64,000 nucleotides of DNA from Paramecium octaurelia (taxonomy: Eukaryota; Ciliophora; Oligohymenophorea; Peniculida; Parameciidae), in NCBI GenBank assembly GCA_905182995.1, contig CAJJDP010000080.1:248001-312000 (forward strand). The letters run 5' to 3'. The notes beneath the pieces were generated by a model. That model searched no databases. It had not been told where the DNA came from and worked only from the letters and a program-made list of their open reading frames with translations. The position numbers and the translations under genes were made by a program. Positions 1 through 15,499 of the stretch are shown piece by piece; the stretch's first letter is position 1, and every line of letters begins with the position of its first letter.

Positions 1-243
1 AATGCGATATAATTTACCTCCAAGACAAGGAAACAGGATGATTTCTTGAAATTTATATTATGTGAATCAAAAATATCTTAATCAGGTGATAGAATTTAAC
101 AGAAATAATGTATTATGACCTTTATTATAGATTTACCAAGGGTAAAAGAAGTAATTTGTTTGAGATTATAATTTTGGGAGGTCTTGAGTCTCTAGGAATC
201 TAATGGCAGATTCGTATAGTGCAAGGTGGTATAATAAGGATGA
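1..243 (+). CDS. 3' end of an unidentified gene, truncated at window edge
   Basis: Frame 1 is open from the first base to TGA at 241-243 under the ciliate code, giving about 80 residues with no recognisable domain. A second frame, beginning with ATG near 203, gives a short acidic tail ending in TGA near 275, and a small intron could join the two. The gene starts outside the window, so its identity cannot be judged. The following 90 bases are very AT-rich and lead to the next gene's start. Confidence 0.3.
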
Positions 244-361
244 ATAGAATTAAGATTAAGTTTATTCTGAGTTTGATTGATTATTGCATATTTAATAGAA
301 TATTTTAAATAATTCAAAAAATATTCATTACAAATTATGACGAATAAACTTATATTAATTT

Positions 362-2443
362 ATGTTTATATTAATATTTTCGCTCCTCAACATCTCAATA
401 CAACAAATCCAACAATGCCAGTACATTCTCAATCAGGAAAGTTGCATCAATTCATGCGAATGGCAGAATGAAAGTTGTCAAATCAAACAAAGCAATAATT
501 ATTGCAATCTCAACAAATTGACCTAGGAATAATGTCGATAACATCCAACATGTGCCTTCTTTGATAATAAATGTGAACCATTTTTTGGATGTTAAGCCTA
601 CAAGAATGATGGAGCAAACTGTCCAAGAATATCAATTAATTGCATTTCAATTAGCGATTAACTTGTCTGTGTGCAAAAACCAATCAATTGTTTCTAAATT
701 ACTGAGCAAAAGTATTGTGGTTATATTGAGCATTAAATGGGCAGTAAAGAATCATGCGAGTGGAAAGACGATAAATGTTAATTTGCAGGATGTGATAAAG
801 TAAACCAATAAAAAGAAATCTCATCTTTAATATGCTAAAAGTTTCATAATGTTTGCAAATTTGATGGAATAGAATGCAAAACTAAATTATTAGAATGCTC
901 TTCATATATCTCAAATTGCAATTCAATTATACCCCTCATAGGCAGATGCCAATATAATTCTATTTAATAAAGGTGTATGAATGCATCCTGTTATAATTAT
1001 ATGGAGGATAGTTACGAAAAGTGTCAACAACATTTCGGTTAAAATGGGACTTAATGTGTGTACAATGATGAATATTTCGAGGGATTATGTCTTGAATTTG
1101 ATTATAAGAAATATGTTGGGAAATGTCTCATAGAAATGCAAAATAAATCGAGCAATAATTATTTGTCAATATCTAAATGCTTTGCCATTAACATACTGAA
1201 GTATGATTAGAAAATAACATTTTTTGTAAAGAAGAACAACACTGCTTTATAAAGAAGCGAATGTAATACCAGTCTAACATAATATGAGTGTAATTTGATG
1301 GAGACTGTAGAATTAAAAAAATGTTAATGGAATAACAATAATTGTGTACCCATCAACTCATGTGATGATTATGTATTAAGTTATAACTCTGAAGAAGATG
1401 CTTGTGCTAGGTTGAATTTAGGTTGTAAATAAATTTCTTGTTCAAAAAACAGTAATGGATGTTGTGTTTAAATATTTGGATGTCATGGCTATTAGCATAG
1501 AGAAGAATGTACAAATAACTCAAAGAATGTTACTGATTTATAACACACTTGCATTTGGGAGAATGACTCCTGTCGATCTGGAAAATGCGAAGACTTTAAT
1601 AAAGATAGTTATCAATGTAACAATTTAACTGAGTGCAAATATATTGGCACATCCTGTAGAAATAGAAAATATATTGCTTGTGAAGGTTTGGATATTTATG
1701 ATTGCGCACAATAAAATTGTTTCTACGTAAATCAAAAATGCTATGATCCCAGCGAAATAACGAAATAAATCACAGAATTAACTATAGATGGAGATACTTT
1801 CTGTAGGCATTTTTCTGATAAACTTATGTATTCTTTTGAAACTAAAAATTGTCGTTTAAAAACTCTATGCCAAAATTATAGTTACTATTGCTAAAGTATG
1901 AAGTAATTTGATAATGTTCAATGTGTAAATGTAAATTCTTAGTGTTAACCTATGACATCTTGCTCGCAAATTTAATTCTAAACAAAAGAAAAGTGTTATT
2001 AGGCTTCTCCTGTCTGTAATACAAATAAGAAAACTTGCGAGTATGCTTAGGAAACATGCTCTGCTTATGCTAATGAAGAATCTTGTAATTTCTAATTGGA
2101 TTCAAGTTTTTGTAAATGGAATTAGAATTCATGTCAACTATTAAAATGCGAGGACTTAACTTTTGATAATTGCGATTCAAAATATTTGTGCATGGATCCT
2201 TAGGCTTGTAGAAAGAACATGTGTGTCCCATACCAAAATAATTGTATTACCATAAAATCAAGATGTCGTTTGTACAAGTCGGAAGAGCATTGCTATAAAT
2301 CTATAAGTACTTTTTGTTTTTGGGATGGTAATTCTTGTTTGTCTTCATCTAATTGTCAAGGTACTTCATGCTAATAAATCCATAATTACTGTGCTCTTGA
2401 GGAAGATAGAGATTAAAAAGTATCATCATTCAACAATTCTTGA
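362..2443 (+). CDS. Cysteine-rich secreted protein, surface-antigen-like
   Basis: One uninterrupted frame of 693 codons with TAA/TAG read as Gln, ending in TGA. I chose the ATG at 362 because it gives a typical signal peptide (MFILIFSLLNIS) directly followed by the Cys-rich part; the ATG at 337 is in another frame. The rest is a dense series of short units with regularly spaced cysteines and recurrent C-x-W motifs, resembling Paramecium surface antigen (PSA) repeats and related small antigens. It has no clear membrane anchor at the C-terminus, so it may be secreted. A second, similar gene follows 22 bp downstream. The surface-antigen link is inferred from pattern only. Confidence 0.75.
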
Positions 2444-2465
2444 GTAATTTAATTATTATTTGAAT

Positions 2466-4550
2466 ATGAAATTTATTATATTTGTTATAAAAATTATGAT
2501 TAGCATTTTACTCTTGATTATTGTGAATGTGAAATCTTAACCCCAAACATTTTGCTCTGAAGGCTGTTAGATCTTCAAGGATGCTACTGAGTGTGATTCA
2601 CTTAAACCCTTATGTTCTTGGAAATAGGAAACCAGCATTTGTATTAAAGGATATATTAAACCACAGCTAAATATCTATCCGTCTTAAATCACTTAATTCT
2701 GCTCATAGAATAAGGATAAATGTTCAACAACATATGGCTGTTCATATTATAATAATGTGTGCACCAGATTTTTAGGGTGTGATGCTTATCAGTCATATTC
2801 TGAGGAAGATTGTGTGAATATATCTTATCTTTGTGTTTGGGATAATAACAAATAAGGATGTGTTCGCAGTCCTGACTACAACTCTAAAGGAGAATTAATT
2901 AAGGAAAGAATCTGTAGTAAGGCTGGACTGGCTTGGTAAAGTAAAGAAGGATGTCCTAAGTATTCAAGTCAATGCATTTTCAATGAAATATTTTGCTCAG
3001 AATCTTTAGTAAGTTGTAATCAATATTAAACAACAAAAGAGAATTGTCTGAAGTTAATTGGAGGAGATGGATTGTGTATGTAATCTGAGAATGGAACAAA
3101 TTGCATGGCTCAAACATGTGGAATGTACAAAGAAGAAAAATGTACATCTTATCGATCAGATTGTTTTCTGGATAGAAATAAATAATGTCAATAGAAATAA
3201 CGATGTGTATCCAGCATTGCCACTAAGAAATCCTAATGTTAAAATAAAATAGAATAAGATTGTTATTTTGATGGCAAGAGTTGCACTCTAGTTCCATTAA
3301 AATACTGTTCTGAATATTCGAATTTTTAATGCAAAGGCTCAGTGGGAAAGGATGGCATTTGCATATTAGAAAATGATAAATGCATAAAATTAGATTGTTA
3401 AAATGATCGAAATCAATAATAATATCGTGCGATGGAATTATATGAAGATTATTGTCAAAGTATTAATGTGTGTGAACAAAAGAATGCAGGTTGTTATCAA
3501 ATAGCTTAGGAAGAGTGCAAGAATATTATTAAAATATCTAACGATTGTAATTGTTACAAATGTATCGTAAATAAATAGGAATGTCTGTATGCTAGTACTC
3601 AATTAGAATGCTTATAGAATTAGTAATCAAGTTCTACAATTCCCTGTTATTGGAATGAAGATAAGAATTATTGTCAATTTGCTACTTCATGTTCACAATT
3701 ATAGAACCAATCTTCTTGTTTGTAATTGAAACCATCTTGTCTATATCGGAATAATAGTTGTGTGGATCTATTAGAATTGGACTGTCCTTAGATTTATAAT
3801 AATAAGAATGGAGATTAGATTTTGCAGAAATATTGTTTATAAAATCGTGGTTGTGCCATTTTTAATAGCAAATGCATAACTCTTAATCTGAATTGTGACA
3901 ATTATACAAGTGAAGCCACTTGTTTCAAAGATATTTTAAATCAGCCATGTGTTTGGAACTATAAAACAAGTAAATGTCTAAATTACAGAGAGAGAGAGTA
4001 ATTACTCAAAATAGAATGCGAATTAATGAGTGAATATTACATATTTCAGGATGGCACTTGTCAAATGAAAAAAAGCTGTGTTTTTTTAAATGAAACATAA
4101 ATAGGTTTAGAGGGGAGTTGTGCTCAATATAAATTAGATTAAATTAAATCTTCTACAACTTCTTGTTCTGAACTTGATGACAACTTATGCCTACAATTCG
4201 ATAATATTTGTAAGAAAGTGAAGCAAAACAGCACTAATAATAGTTGCTAAAATCTTGAGTGTATGGACTTGACTTCAACCAGATGCAAACCTATTAAAGG
4301 ATTCAAATTGTAGGATTACAAATATTGTAGACTATTTGGTGATATCTGTTTAGAAGTCTTGCCTACAAATAAAATAGATTGTTTGCTGTATAGTGGAGGA
4401 TCTAAATTCTTTCATGAGAATTATTGTGTATCTTGTATTAGAAACGATGAATGTAAGGCCAAATAAGCCTACTCTCCATTAGTACCCACAAATGAAAACT
4501 TCTAGTCCAAAATTATAATGATTATTTTTTATATTTTAATAATATAATGA
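2466..4550 (+). CDS. Cysteine-rich surface protein with C-terminal hydrophobic tail
   Basis: An intronless frame of 694 aa. It starts with a long hydrophobic leader (residues 1-25), followed by Cys-rich units with CSW and CVW motifs, and ends in a hydrophobic stretch (IIMIIFYILII) just before TGA. That tail suggests a membrane or GPI-type anchor. Its length and cysteine spacing match the gene at 362-2443, so the two look like tandem duplicates. The stop codon overlaps the start of the next gene (ATGA at 4547-4550). The role as a surface coat protein is inferred from resemblance to Paramecium antigens. Confidence 0.75.
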
Positions 4551-4899
4551 CTGAGGATGTTATTGTTAAAAAACTTAAATTATCTGATGGTATTTAACTT
4601 TGATTACCTCATTAATAGCTAATTTCGTTTTGTAATATGGGGAACCAAAGTTTGACACCAAATAGTTGATGCAGAGTGAGGCTCAAAGAATTTTCAATCA
4701 ATATTCTTAAATTATTAAAGATGAGAAGAGACCCCAAGTCTTTGGATTCATAAACCAACAAACTAATTCATTCTTAAAACGAATGGAAGAACATCGTCAA
4801 ATACTAAAGTAATAAATAGAGCAGCAACTGAAGATCAATCAAAGTAACATTCTTCTGCAAAAAGCGTTGCTTAGTTATGAATTAAAGAAAATGAATTGA
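4547..4899 (+). CDS. Small charged helical protein, unknown
   Basis: Two exons (4547-4589, 4619-4899) around a 29-nt GTA...TAG intron give 107 aa. The sequence begins MTEDVIVKKLKLSDANF and continues as a Gln/Lys/Glu-rich helix likely to form a coiled coil in its second half. No family is recognised. Splicing is supported because it restores a continuous frame, with TGA at 4897-4899. Its ATG overlaps the upstream stop by four bases. Stop-to-stop distance to the convergent acyltransferase gene is about 28 bp. Confidence 0.6.
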
Positions 4900-4927
4900 T
4901 TATATTTAATAATTATTTACATAATAC

Positions 4928-6281
4928 TCACTCAAACAATAATTTCGGCAATTCGTTGAATCTAAGATATAAATTTAAAATTAATGGTAATCCTTAAATG
5001 ATCCCCCACCAGAAAAACAGATTACCAAATTTAGTCCCCTTTATCCTCTTTGTACACAACATCACTGGAATTTGGATCATCATAAACATCACCATGATTG
5101 GAGTAATCTACTTCAAACTCACTGCCAAAGTATACTCATGTAACATGGCCGAAAATAGAAATGTGGCTAATTGTGCCTTCTTTACTCCAAAACCAAATTC
5201 AAATATGAGTTCCAAATACACATGTCGATACAGAAATTCATAAACTGGTCTATTCCAATTCCTATTAAACTCCTCGTAATCTGTTGAATTCCACCAATCA
5301 GTGTAAAATTAACGATCTCCAAAATGAGTAAGTTCAGCCCAAAAATTACAATAATTCTCAAAGATCATGTTAAATAATGTTAAACACAAAAATATCAAGG
5401 GCAAGGTCATTTAAAATATGGAGTCAACCAAAGATAAGGCATTTACATTCAAAATTATTGGATAGATGTGATTGGATACAATCATATACCCCATGATTAA
5501 CATTGATATGGTGTTTATAAATTTAACAATTACATACCACCATCTGATCTTGCCAGATTGTGGATACTGAGGTTCATAAACCAAAACAGGAGTCATTATA
5601 AACTTAGTGAAATTCCTAAAATTAATGTTATTTGGATAGCTGAAAGGATCATTACTTTTTGGACAACCTTAATCAATCCACTCTCTTCTCATTTTGTAAT
5701 TAGTCATAGTGTATGAATGCATCTTGAAGAAGAACACACACGATTGAAATGTTACAAAGGCACCTTAAGGTAAGTACCAATCTCTAGTTAAGACCAAATA
5801 ATGCGCATAGACAAACATGCAAATCTGACTGACGTGTTGGATTATAAAGATTAACACCTTTGGAATGTTCATCATTGCCAAATATTGAATTAACAAGGCT
5901 ATGTGACTCCAGGCATAGAACTACTCATTATGATAAATCAATTACCAAGGGCCAGGTTACAATGCACATGAACAGATCTCTGCGCATCTGATTATACAAC
6001 GAAGTTTCAATCCATTAACCGGTCTTCCAATATGTCATGATAGGGTTTATGATAAAGTAATAGAAGGCCACGACATACAACATATTGTAAAACCCAACCA
6101 ATCTATTCTTATTCAATTCAGAATCCTTGTCCATATCATCCAAGAAGGATATCCGATTGACGAATGCGTGCTTTCGCAGATGCTTGATTTTAGCCTGCTT
6201 TTGCACACTCTTCTCGTCAGGTGTCGAATAACCAGAACTGACAGAGTCTTGCTCAGGTGGATCAATTTTGCGATGTTTCAT
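4928..6281 (-). CDS. DGAT1/sterol O-acyltransferase-like MBOAT enzyme
   Basis: 442 aa from two exons (6281-5946, 5920-4928) split by a 25-nt intron at 5921-5945. It has many hydrophobic segments and the hallmark FYTDWWN motif, followed by a conserved basic stretch and the MBOAT active-site histidine in AMLHEYTLA. These define the SOAT/DGAT1 branch of membrane-bound O-acyltransferases, ER enzymes that esterify diacylglycerol or sterol with fatty acyl-CoA. A short hydrophilic N-terminus (DPPEQDSVSSGYSTPDE) precedes the first membrane segment, as in DGAT1. Sequence alone does not decide between DGAT1 and sterol acyltransferase. A thioesterase gene lies just upstream in the same orientation. Confidence 0.85.
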
Positions 6282-6412
6282 ATCTAATTTAATAATATTA
6301 TATATGTGTATATATACAAAAATAACATAAAACAATAATTATATATAGTTAATGTTTACTTATTCGGATGTTTTTAATATTATGGAATTTAGAATAAATT
6401 ATTATAAATATT

Positions 6413-6921
6413 TCATGATATCTTTTTAAAATCTGAATCAAAAAATGTTCCAGGCAATACAGCTTTTATGTGTCTGCCCGTTGTGACTAATTTCATCCCA
6501 GATTCCTCGTATATATCACAAACTGAGTATGCAACATTCTTACCCACTTTCTGACAAATTGCATGCACAATAAGAGAATCATTCAATTTGGCAGGACTGA
6601 TAAATGACAATCCCAATTCAATACTAAATATAATATTCATCCATACCTGACTGTTCTAGATAAATTTCTGTCTCCTCTCAAAATGGCTATGGTTGTGGCG
6701 CAATCCAAAATAGTAGCCAAGGCACCTCCATGAACAGATCCATTCATATTCATAATCTCCTAAGGAACCTTGTATCTCAAAATCAGATGGTTAGAGTTTC
6801 TTTCTAAAGCATGTCCGGGCAAAAATTGAAATGCTGAATAAAAGTGTTCTGCATATGTATTTTTTATAATTGGAATTTATATGAATCTTTTAAAGATATC
6901 CCCGAATTCCTTATGTACCAT
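6413..6921 (-). CDS. Hotdog-fold acyl-CoA thioesterase, PaaI/ACOT13 type
   Basis: 161 aa from exons 6921-6647 and 6623-6413, with a 23-nt intron. The motif NGSVHGGALATILD is the signature loop and long helix of PaaI/ACOT13-type hotdog thioesterases, whose conserved HGG-x6-D arrangement binds and hydrolyses the acyl-CoA thioester. A second core motif lies around SPAKLNDSL. The length is normal for the family. Proteins of this type act in cytosol or mitochondria on medium- to long-chain acyl-CoA. It sits about 130 bp upstream of the acyltransferase gene in the same orientation; shared regulation is not shown. Confidence 0.85.
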
Positions 6922-7507
6922 TTTATTTTATATAAATTTATTAATATTCATTTGGTAACTAATATTGTTAAAAAATTAGATTTATCAAAATATAGAAACT
7001 AATTCAATCTATTAAAAATTGATATGGAGTACTATAATTAAGGGTGATATTCAAAGTTATTTATTATAATCTAACTTAGGAGATCTAATGAATGTAAAGA
7101 AGAGGTGGTAATTCTACTTATTTTTGATAAGGGTTAGCAAAAATTAATGTGGGTTCATTTACAATATAAAAGAACTTTCATACTACTTAATACTGGGCTT
7201 CATTCAGAGATTTATATTCAGCAATACTATTAAATTTGAAATCAAATATTTTCTTTGATTGTTTAATTACTCCAAATTTAGAAATTGATTCTCATTCCTA
7301 TTTCATGTTGATAAATAAATGTGTTTAACTCTATTGCACTTGATCTAATTTTAAAAGGTATTTATTCTTTATTTTTTTTCAATAATTAGAGGCTATTTTT
7401 GTAGAAAATTCGAAAGCTAATAGAGTGATATCCGGTAATTGATATCAAAGTTCCAATCACGGTATTTGACTGCGAAATAGAATTTTATTATATAAATAAA
7501 TTTATAA
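6922..7507. other. AT-rich stretch without a convincing gene
   Basis: About 590 bp between two divergent genes. A short plus-strand reading from an ATG near 7089, using a possible 30-nt intron, gives roughly 45 codons without a domain. A possible 32-nt GTA...TAG intron-like string lies near 7355. I see no conserved product and treat it as intergenic DNA or the remains of a gene. Confidence 0.4.
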
Positions 7508-8449
7508 ATGATATTTTACTTTATAACACTTTTGGTATATGGGAATAGCATAATAGTAGATGCTAATCTGAGATGTGCTTGTTCTGAGATTCAGCTTTAG
7601 GAAGATTGCAATACAATAATGAATTGTAGATGGGTCAATTCAAAGTGTTAGGATTATGTTTATGAATGTTAAGTAAATGTTGATTCTGATATTAAATCTT
7701 ATATATGCAATTGGAATAGTGATTCAAATCAATATGAAGCTTAAAAATTTGAATGCAGTTAATTCAAAAGTTCCTATGATTGCAGAAGACTCAAACCACA
7801 TTGCTTCTGGAATTCTACTGAAATGTGTAATACTTTTACAAGTTGTCCAGATTACAATCAAGAACATTGTCCCATTTATGATAAGGATTGTTCAATTTAG
7901 GATAATGCATGCATCGATGGTTTGTAACCATGTGAAAATAACAAAAATGAATAAACTTGTAGAGGTGTTTAATCTGGGGAGAAGGAATGCTTATGGAGTG
8001 ATGCTAATTAATGCAAAGGGTAGAGTTTAATTGATTGTACATCACTTACAGGGTACAAAATATGCGATGTAAATCTTATTGAATGCAAAAAGAATGGTTA
8101 AGGAAATTGTGTGTCAATTACTTGCAGTGATAAAAAGTAGGAGAATGATTGTACAAATGCGAGAATTGTGAAACAAGGATAATCAACCTTTTATTTATGT
8201 GTTTGGAATAATGGTCAATGTATAGAAGCTACAAATGCCTAACATTTGAATAAAGGATCTTGTTCGAGAGATACTGCTGCAAATTATAAATGGGTCAATG
8301 ATAAATGCTAAGTTTGCTCCACACTTGAACCCAAGATTTTAGATCAATAGAAGGATGGCTATGTGGAATATGAAAATAATATTGTCATTACATACATTTC
8401 AGCGTCTATATTGAGCAAACTTGCTATTTTGTTATTATGTATAGACTGA
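7508..8449 (+). CDS. Cysteine-rich surface protein, short form
   Basis: An intronless frame of 313 aa ending in TGA at 8447. It has a hydrophobic leader (MIFYFITLLVYGNSII), then about 20 evenly placed cysteines with recurrent CRW, CNW, CFW and CVW motifs, and a hydrophobic C-terminus (SILSKLAILLLC) that could be an anchor signal. It resembles the genes at 362-4550 and 49751-50533 but is less than half as long as the first two. It probably belongs to the same surface-antigen-like family; its function is not known. Confidence 0.75.
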
Positions 8450-8473
8450 AAGTTAAAAATTGTATCAAATATA

Positions 8474-9716
8474 TCATGATTCATTCTTCATTTTAATCAA
8501 TTATGATATAATCTTTTTAAATTATAGATTACTTTCTTTATCTTGTTATTTTATTATCAAGTTCCTCGCTTATTTAGAATCCATTGATTCCAAATCTAGT
8601 TCTATTTCCATTTGGGATTTAATATTAATTGCTAAATCACTTGACTTAGAAACACACAACAAAATTATTGAGCATTATCTCATAGAATCCTCACTCATCA
8701 ACCACTTTATCAATTTTCGATGTTCATTCAAGACCTTTTGATCTTGAGTTTGTTCAAAAATATACAAAACACCTTCAAACTCTATGTTTAATATTATAGA
8801 TTCAATCGATTTTTGAAGTATTTCACTCCTTTTTGGACACCATAATAGTTAATTAGGTCTCTCGCTTATATTTTTGTACAAAGTGAAATCCTGACAAGAA
8901 TTTACTTGAATAGTCAATCATAATTTGATACTTTAATCTTTTTACCATTCAGAACCCAAAAGCTTCTCATCTAGTAGCATATTGGCTCCAAAAACTAAGA
9001 TATTTTAACTGAGTTTTGCATTTGAATTTTACTATCCCATTTTAAATTATTATATTTTCGGGAATTAATAATATGTTATGACATAATATATTAATAACTT
9101 ATTATTTCAATATAGAAATTATAATAAAGAAGACTTACTTAGCACCTCAACATAGTAAAGTGTTACTGAGATCTAATTAATATTTTTGATATCTGTATCA
9201 TTTTATTAACCAAATCTATACCATTTTACTTTTTGGATGGACCAAATCTACAACTTAAAGTGTCCCATTTAATTTAATGGGTCCTCCTTAAAAAAGCATA
9301 TCGCGTCGTCTTTTTGGTTGAAGGGACATCCTTGAAAAATCATATAATCATATATTCGAGTGACTAATATTATCTGTTTATAATGTAATTGAATTAGCAG
9401 TTAACTTAGTTAGATTCTTGTATTTTTCGGGATATTTAATTTATATTTGGAATATTCTTGAATTTATGGTGGATTCAAAATATATCTCTATTCTTATAAG
9501 TATTCTTTATTTGGCTTAAATTATCTATTACCAGTCATCATATTAGATTCTTATCTTTCAAACTATTGAAACAGTCAGCATTTCATCTTACAAATACATA
9601 TTTATTGCGCTTGATTTAATAATTTTGCTCAAGGATCTATTTAATTCCTATTTTCCTTTTGACCTTTAGATTTCCTATTCAAATAGATTAATCAACAAGG
9701 CTTGAATATTATTCAT
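8474..9716 (-). pseudogene. Decayed gene with ORC1/CDC6-like AAA+ remnants
   Basis: Three open minus-strand blocks (about 9716-9592, 9574-9107 and 8917-8474) read as protein but in mismatched frames. The last block contains LLWCPKRSEILQKSIES followed by a GVLYIFEQ strand, then a later strand plus SSDLAIN. This order resembles ORC1/CDC6: the LPCRE entry motif, the LYISG-P-loop strand, and the sensor strand ending NSLDLP. The glycine-lysine P-loop itself is absent and the middle of the ATPase is missing. Frame conflicts and lost motifs suggest a whole-genome-duplication copy in decay. The ORC1 assignment is tentative; plus-strand ORFs here (8460-8741, 9466-9705) look like shadows. Confidence 0.33.
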
Positions 9717-9946
9717 AATTATAGTGTATCTTTCTGTTTTCCTACTGGAATAGTACCTAATTGCTTACTAAAATGATTAGAGGCAAATGATTAGACTACT
9801 TAAATTTTAACTTTGAAACAAAATTAGAATCAACATCCAATTCTATATTGAGAAGTTTCTCAGTAAACTAGACTGGTAATTTAAACTAACTATGCTGGCT
9901 TTTAGGCTTTATTAAATAATAAAGAAATTAATATATATAAATAAAG

Positions 9947-11785
<1,839 letters not shown>

Positions 11786-12397
11786 TAATTAAATATTAAA
11801 TTTACAATATTGAAACCTTAAGTTAAATATAGTCCATTCAGTACTGTGTTTATTAAATAATTACTTAATAATTTCAATTTGATTTTCGATTAACAAATAT
11901 TAGATATCATAAGTAAATGGTAATCACGCGACATTGTAATTTGGAAAGGACAAATCTAATACCCTATTTTTAGAAGATAAATTTAAATTATCTCATTTTT
12001 TCATCATTAAAATTGATCAATTCAGACTCTTTTCTCTAAAATACTCAAAGCCAGCTAATCCCACATCCGATGAACAAACGAGTTCCATGTTGTCTATATT
12101 ATGGAAATATGATATTTTATTATAATTTACTTCTCAAAAGGCAGGACTACTATTTGATTTTCCCATCACAACACCTGCTTAGGTAGGTATTTCAAAGGAT
12201 CGCGTACTGGGAGGCTATTGGGAAATGGGAAAACATCGGAGAGAGGATGACTTCAAAGGTTTGTGCTTTGATGGGACTGAGGTTTGAGAATTGCAAATTA
12301 ACAAGTTATAATGACGGGATGATATTAATAATGAGGTGGAAATGAGTTTTTAATGTGAATAATAATATATATTAAATCAAAAAAAAACTAAGAATAA
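11786..12397. other. Intergenic region with a small interrupted ORF
   Basis: About 610 bp between divergent genes. On the minus strand, 12166-12017 reads as a 50-codon frame starting MGKSNSSPAF and ending FREKSLN, interrupted by one TGA at codon 11. Codon content after the TGA looks protein-like, but I recognise no family. The rest is AT-rich with no supported gene. Confidence 0.3.
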
Positions 12398-13793
12398 ATG
12401 ACAACTACCCTTCCTTTTATATCGAAGAACAAGAACTAGTAAATAATCGTTATATATGTAGTGTGGAAATGAAAGCTGTTACTTGGCAAAAGGATTCTCA
12501 CGGATTGTTTGATTATGAGACTAAATCTTTAAGCGTTAAAAAACATAGGGTTGAAGGATCATGCAAAGTCAGCAGAGAAGGTTTGAAAGTGTTATTATTA
12601 TAATAGAGAATGAAATAGTTATATAAGATGGAAAGGCTAAGGATGAGGCACACTTACCTCTAACATCCATTTAAGCTTAGGGAGGTATATAAATTATTAA
12701 TATTCAGACTAATATTTTATTCAACCGAATCAAAACTCAACAGAAAATGAAAATTTTTTAATCGTTCGTAGTTTAAAAAATGCCGATGGTGTTTAGAAGG
12801 TATCAATATTTATTACAGTAAAGGGTTATACATTACAAGAGGGGGATCTTCTAAAATTAGGCAGAGTAGAATACCACGTGATTGAAATCAGAGACAGCAA
12901 GGGACAAATAAGAACAGTGAAGGATGTTTTCTAGTCAGAAGCCAAAATTACACCCTCAATAGATGGTGGTGTAGTTTAATAGTGCAAAATATGTTTAAAT
13001 GAAGAAGAGACCCCAGAAGATCCATTTATCACTCCTTGTAAATGCAATGGAAGTTGTGCTTATGTGCATTTCAATTGTCTTAAACAATGGTTAGAAAGCA
13101 GAGGCTACAAAAAAGAATCTGGCAACACAATTTCCTATAGATGGAAGAAGTACCAATACTAATATCCCTTAGATTAGAGTGTGAAGTCTGTCAGGAATTG
13201 TTGCCACAATAAATCAGATTCAAAGGGAAAGTGCTAGATTTGGCAGCCTTGGAAAGACCCAATCAACCATATATAATCCTTGAAAACACATAAATCTCAG
13301 AAAAGGATAAGAAGGCATAGAGAGGAATTTACCTTATCAAAGGAACTCCAGATGACTAAATCAAATTAGGTCGAGGTCATTAATGTGAAATTAGAATATC
13401 AGATATCTCAGTATCAAGATTACATGCATTTATCAAATATGAAATGGGCAATTTTGTTATAGTGGATAATAATAGTAAATTCGGTACTTTAGTTCGTCTT
13501 TAAACTCCATACCTGTTGTGCATGGATAAAATAGCCATTTAGGTAAGCTAAGACAATATCATTTTCAGGTTGGTAGAACTGTGTTGACATTTGTAATGAA
13601 ATCCTTTTAGAGTCTTAATCCCAATATCAATGGTGCAGGTGTTCAGACTGTTTATATGAACGATTAGTAAAGAGCTGCCTTATACGGAGGCTAAACTGGA
13701 TTTTATTAAGGTGCTAACAAAACACAAACACAAACACAAACAAACAATACCAATAATAACAACTAGAAAAAGAACGATAAGAATTTAGGTTGA
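12398..13793 (+). CDS. FHA/RING-CH/FHA protein, probable E3 ubiquitin ligase
   Basis: 425 aa from six exons with introns 12439-12461, 12550-12572, 12685-12707, 13150-13172 and 13543-13568. The first half contains an FHA-like fold with a GDLLKLGRVEYHV strand. A C4HC3 RING-CH (RINGv) finger follows: CKICLN, then PCKCNGSC, HFNCLKQWL and CEVCQ. A second, canonical FHA domain follows with LGRGHQCEIRI, SVSRLHAF and NSKFGTL. FHA domains bind phosphothreonine, and RINGv fingers recruit E2 ubiquitin enzymes, usually in MARCH-type ligases. The product may ubiquitinate phosphorylated partners. It ends in a Gln/Thr/Asn-rich tail and has no membrane segments. The second intron (GTT...CAG) is less certain; translation could start at 12469. 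Confidence 0.8.
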
Positions 13794-13978
13794 ATGAAAA
13801 TTAATCAATTTTATTCAAATTTATTAATAAATACTCTATAAGATTCCCACTAATTAATTAGCTTTCTTTTTCTATTTTATTAATTTCATTTCATAATAAT
13901 TGATAAATTATTTGTGTACGAACAAAATTTACTTATTAAAATTTACAAATTCATTATTCCATTTTGAGATAACAATTC

Positions 13979-15347
<1,369 letters not shown>

Positions 15348-15499
15348 TGATGTCATAGTAAATAATATATAAATATTCTGAATTAAATAACCAAGTATTA
15401 AATGAATTCAATCATCCAGCAGGAGATTTTTAAGCTCTTTGCCATTTACTTTTAAATCTTTCGATTAAAAATCTTTAATACTTTTGATGATTTATTAAT

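Noticed and set aside
7677-8030. Standard-code ORF inside the Cys-rich gene
   Set aside because: It is an alternate frame of the 313-aa Cys-rich protein; cysteine spacing supports the other frame.
13715-13745. CAAACA microsatellite as a regulatory repeat
   Set aside because: It lies inside the coding tail of the FHA/RING-CH gene and encodes Gln/Thr.
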